A stretch of 51,715 nucleotides of DNA from SVEL01 sp964573715 (GTDB lineage: Bacteria > Bacillota > Clostridia > Lachnospirales > Lachnospiraceae): positions 1 to 51,715 of the forward strand of contig CAZNKR010000008.1 in the NCBI GenBank assembly GCA_964573715.1, written 5' to 3'. The position numbers and the translations under genes are program-made. The notes beneath the pieces were generated by a model. That model ran no database searches and had not been told where the DNA came from. It worked only from the letters and a program-made list of their open reading frames with translations. Positions within the stretch are counted from its first letter, which is position 1. Every line of letters begins with the position of its first letter. Of this stretch, positions 51,690 to 51,715 are shown in pieces.

Positions 51690-51715
51690 TTGACAAACAA
51701 CAAGCCACATGATAT
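51690..51715 (+). promoter_or_regulatory. Second tandem promoter (P2), cut by the window end
   Basis: TTGACA (51690-51695) with the same 17-base block (51679-51695) as P1. The -10 element expected from 51713 is truncated at the window edge. Confidence 0.55.

Noticed and set aside
1..51715. CRISPR array, prophage or complete transposon
   Set aside because: No regular spaced repeats, integrase, phage structural genes or intact transposase were seen.

Overview
The window reads as the replication-origin region of a low-GC, motile member of the Clostridia, most likely the family Lachnospiraceae. The order rpmH-rnpA-yidD-yidC-jag-mnmE-mnmG-rsmG on one side and dnaA-dnaN-rlbA-recF-gyrB-gyrA on the other is the classic Firmicutes origin layout. 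Supporting signs of the family are a Lachnospiraceae-type flagellin with FliS, a DUF6240-like flagellar-locus protein, a Gram-positive Tad pilus locus with DUF5702 and FHA proteins, DUF4446 beside parAB, and a two-subunit class I fumarase. Three runs of exactly 100 N (10224-10323, 24251-24350, 30355-30454) mark a draft scaffold whose gaps have unknown true size.

Layout. 1-4.4 kb (minus): an operon of an aconitase-superfamily hydratase, hflK and hflC, with a promoter at 4343-4371 and a terminator at 5-42. 4.4-6.4 kb (minus): glycogen branching enzyme. 6.5-11.7 kb (minus): a flagellar block of fliS, flagellin (with a sigma-28-type promoter), a long FliK/DUF6240-like protein and a 65-residue unknown. 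11.9-22.1 kb (plus): a ten-gene Tad/Flp pilus operon: TadZ, TadA, TadB, TadC (frame-interrupted), Flp1 pilin, DUF5702 protein, TadE, prepilin peptidase, second TadE, and an FHA protein. It runs head-on to the leftward replication fork. 22.1-24.7 kb is a decayed stretch: an Rpn-family nuclease remnant, a flavodoxin-like/SCP2 protein and a broken histidine kinase. 24.9-26.4 kb: HIT protein and murG. 26.5-30.1 kb (minus): HD-GYP protein, DUF4446 protein, parB, parA. 30.2-30.6 kb: three perfect parS sites. 30.6-32.3 kb (minus): degU-like and degS-like two-component pair. 32.5-33.5 kb (plus): alpha/beta hydrolase. 33.5-40.6 kb (minus): rsmG, mnmG, mnmE, jag, yidC, yidD, rnpA, rpmH. 40.6-42.9 kb: oriC on both sides of dnaA. 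42.9-51.3 kb (plus): dnaN, rlbA, recF, gyrB, gyrA, and fumarase alpha and beta subunits. 51.3-51.7 kb: tRNA-Ser(GCU) and tandem strong promoters that probably start an rRNA operon just outside the window.

How the parts work together. DnaA, DnaN, RecF and gyrase start and support replication at oriC. ParA, ParB and the parS trio segregate the origin. RnpA, MnmE/G, RsmG and rpmH supply tRNA and ribosome maturation, and YidC, YidD and Jag handle membrane-protein insertion. The flagellar block and the Tad operon are two separate surface appendages encoded back to back from one divergent intergenic region (11720-11968). HD-GYP and DegS/DegU are plausible signalling inputs to these surface functions, but that link is inference.

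The most unusual signals are: a 6-T slippery site that splits tadC; a duplicated ribosome-binding-site/start unit that creates an 11-codon mini-ORF before the second TadE gene; duplicated Cys/His modules on the first TadE; a 21-bp perfect palindrome overlapping the promoter of the Rpn remnant; simple repeats at the edges of two of the three assembly gaps; and a histidine kinase with an internal deletion next to the third. No clearly new defence or mobile system was found; the Tad locus is the most distinctive module.
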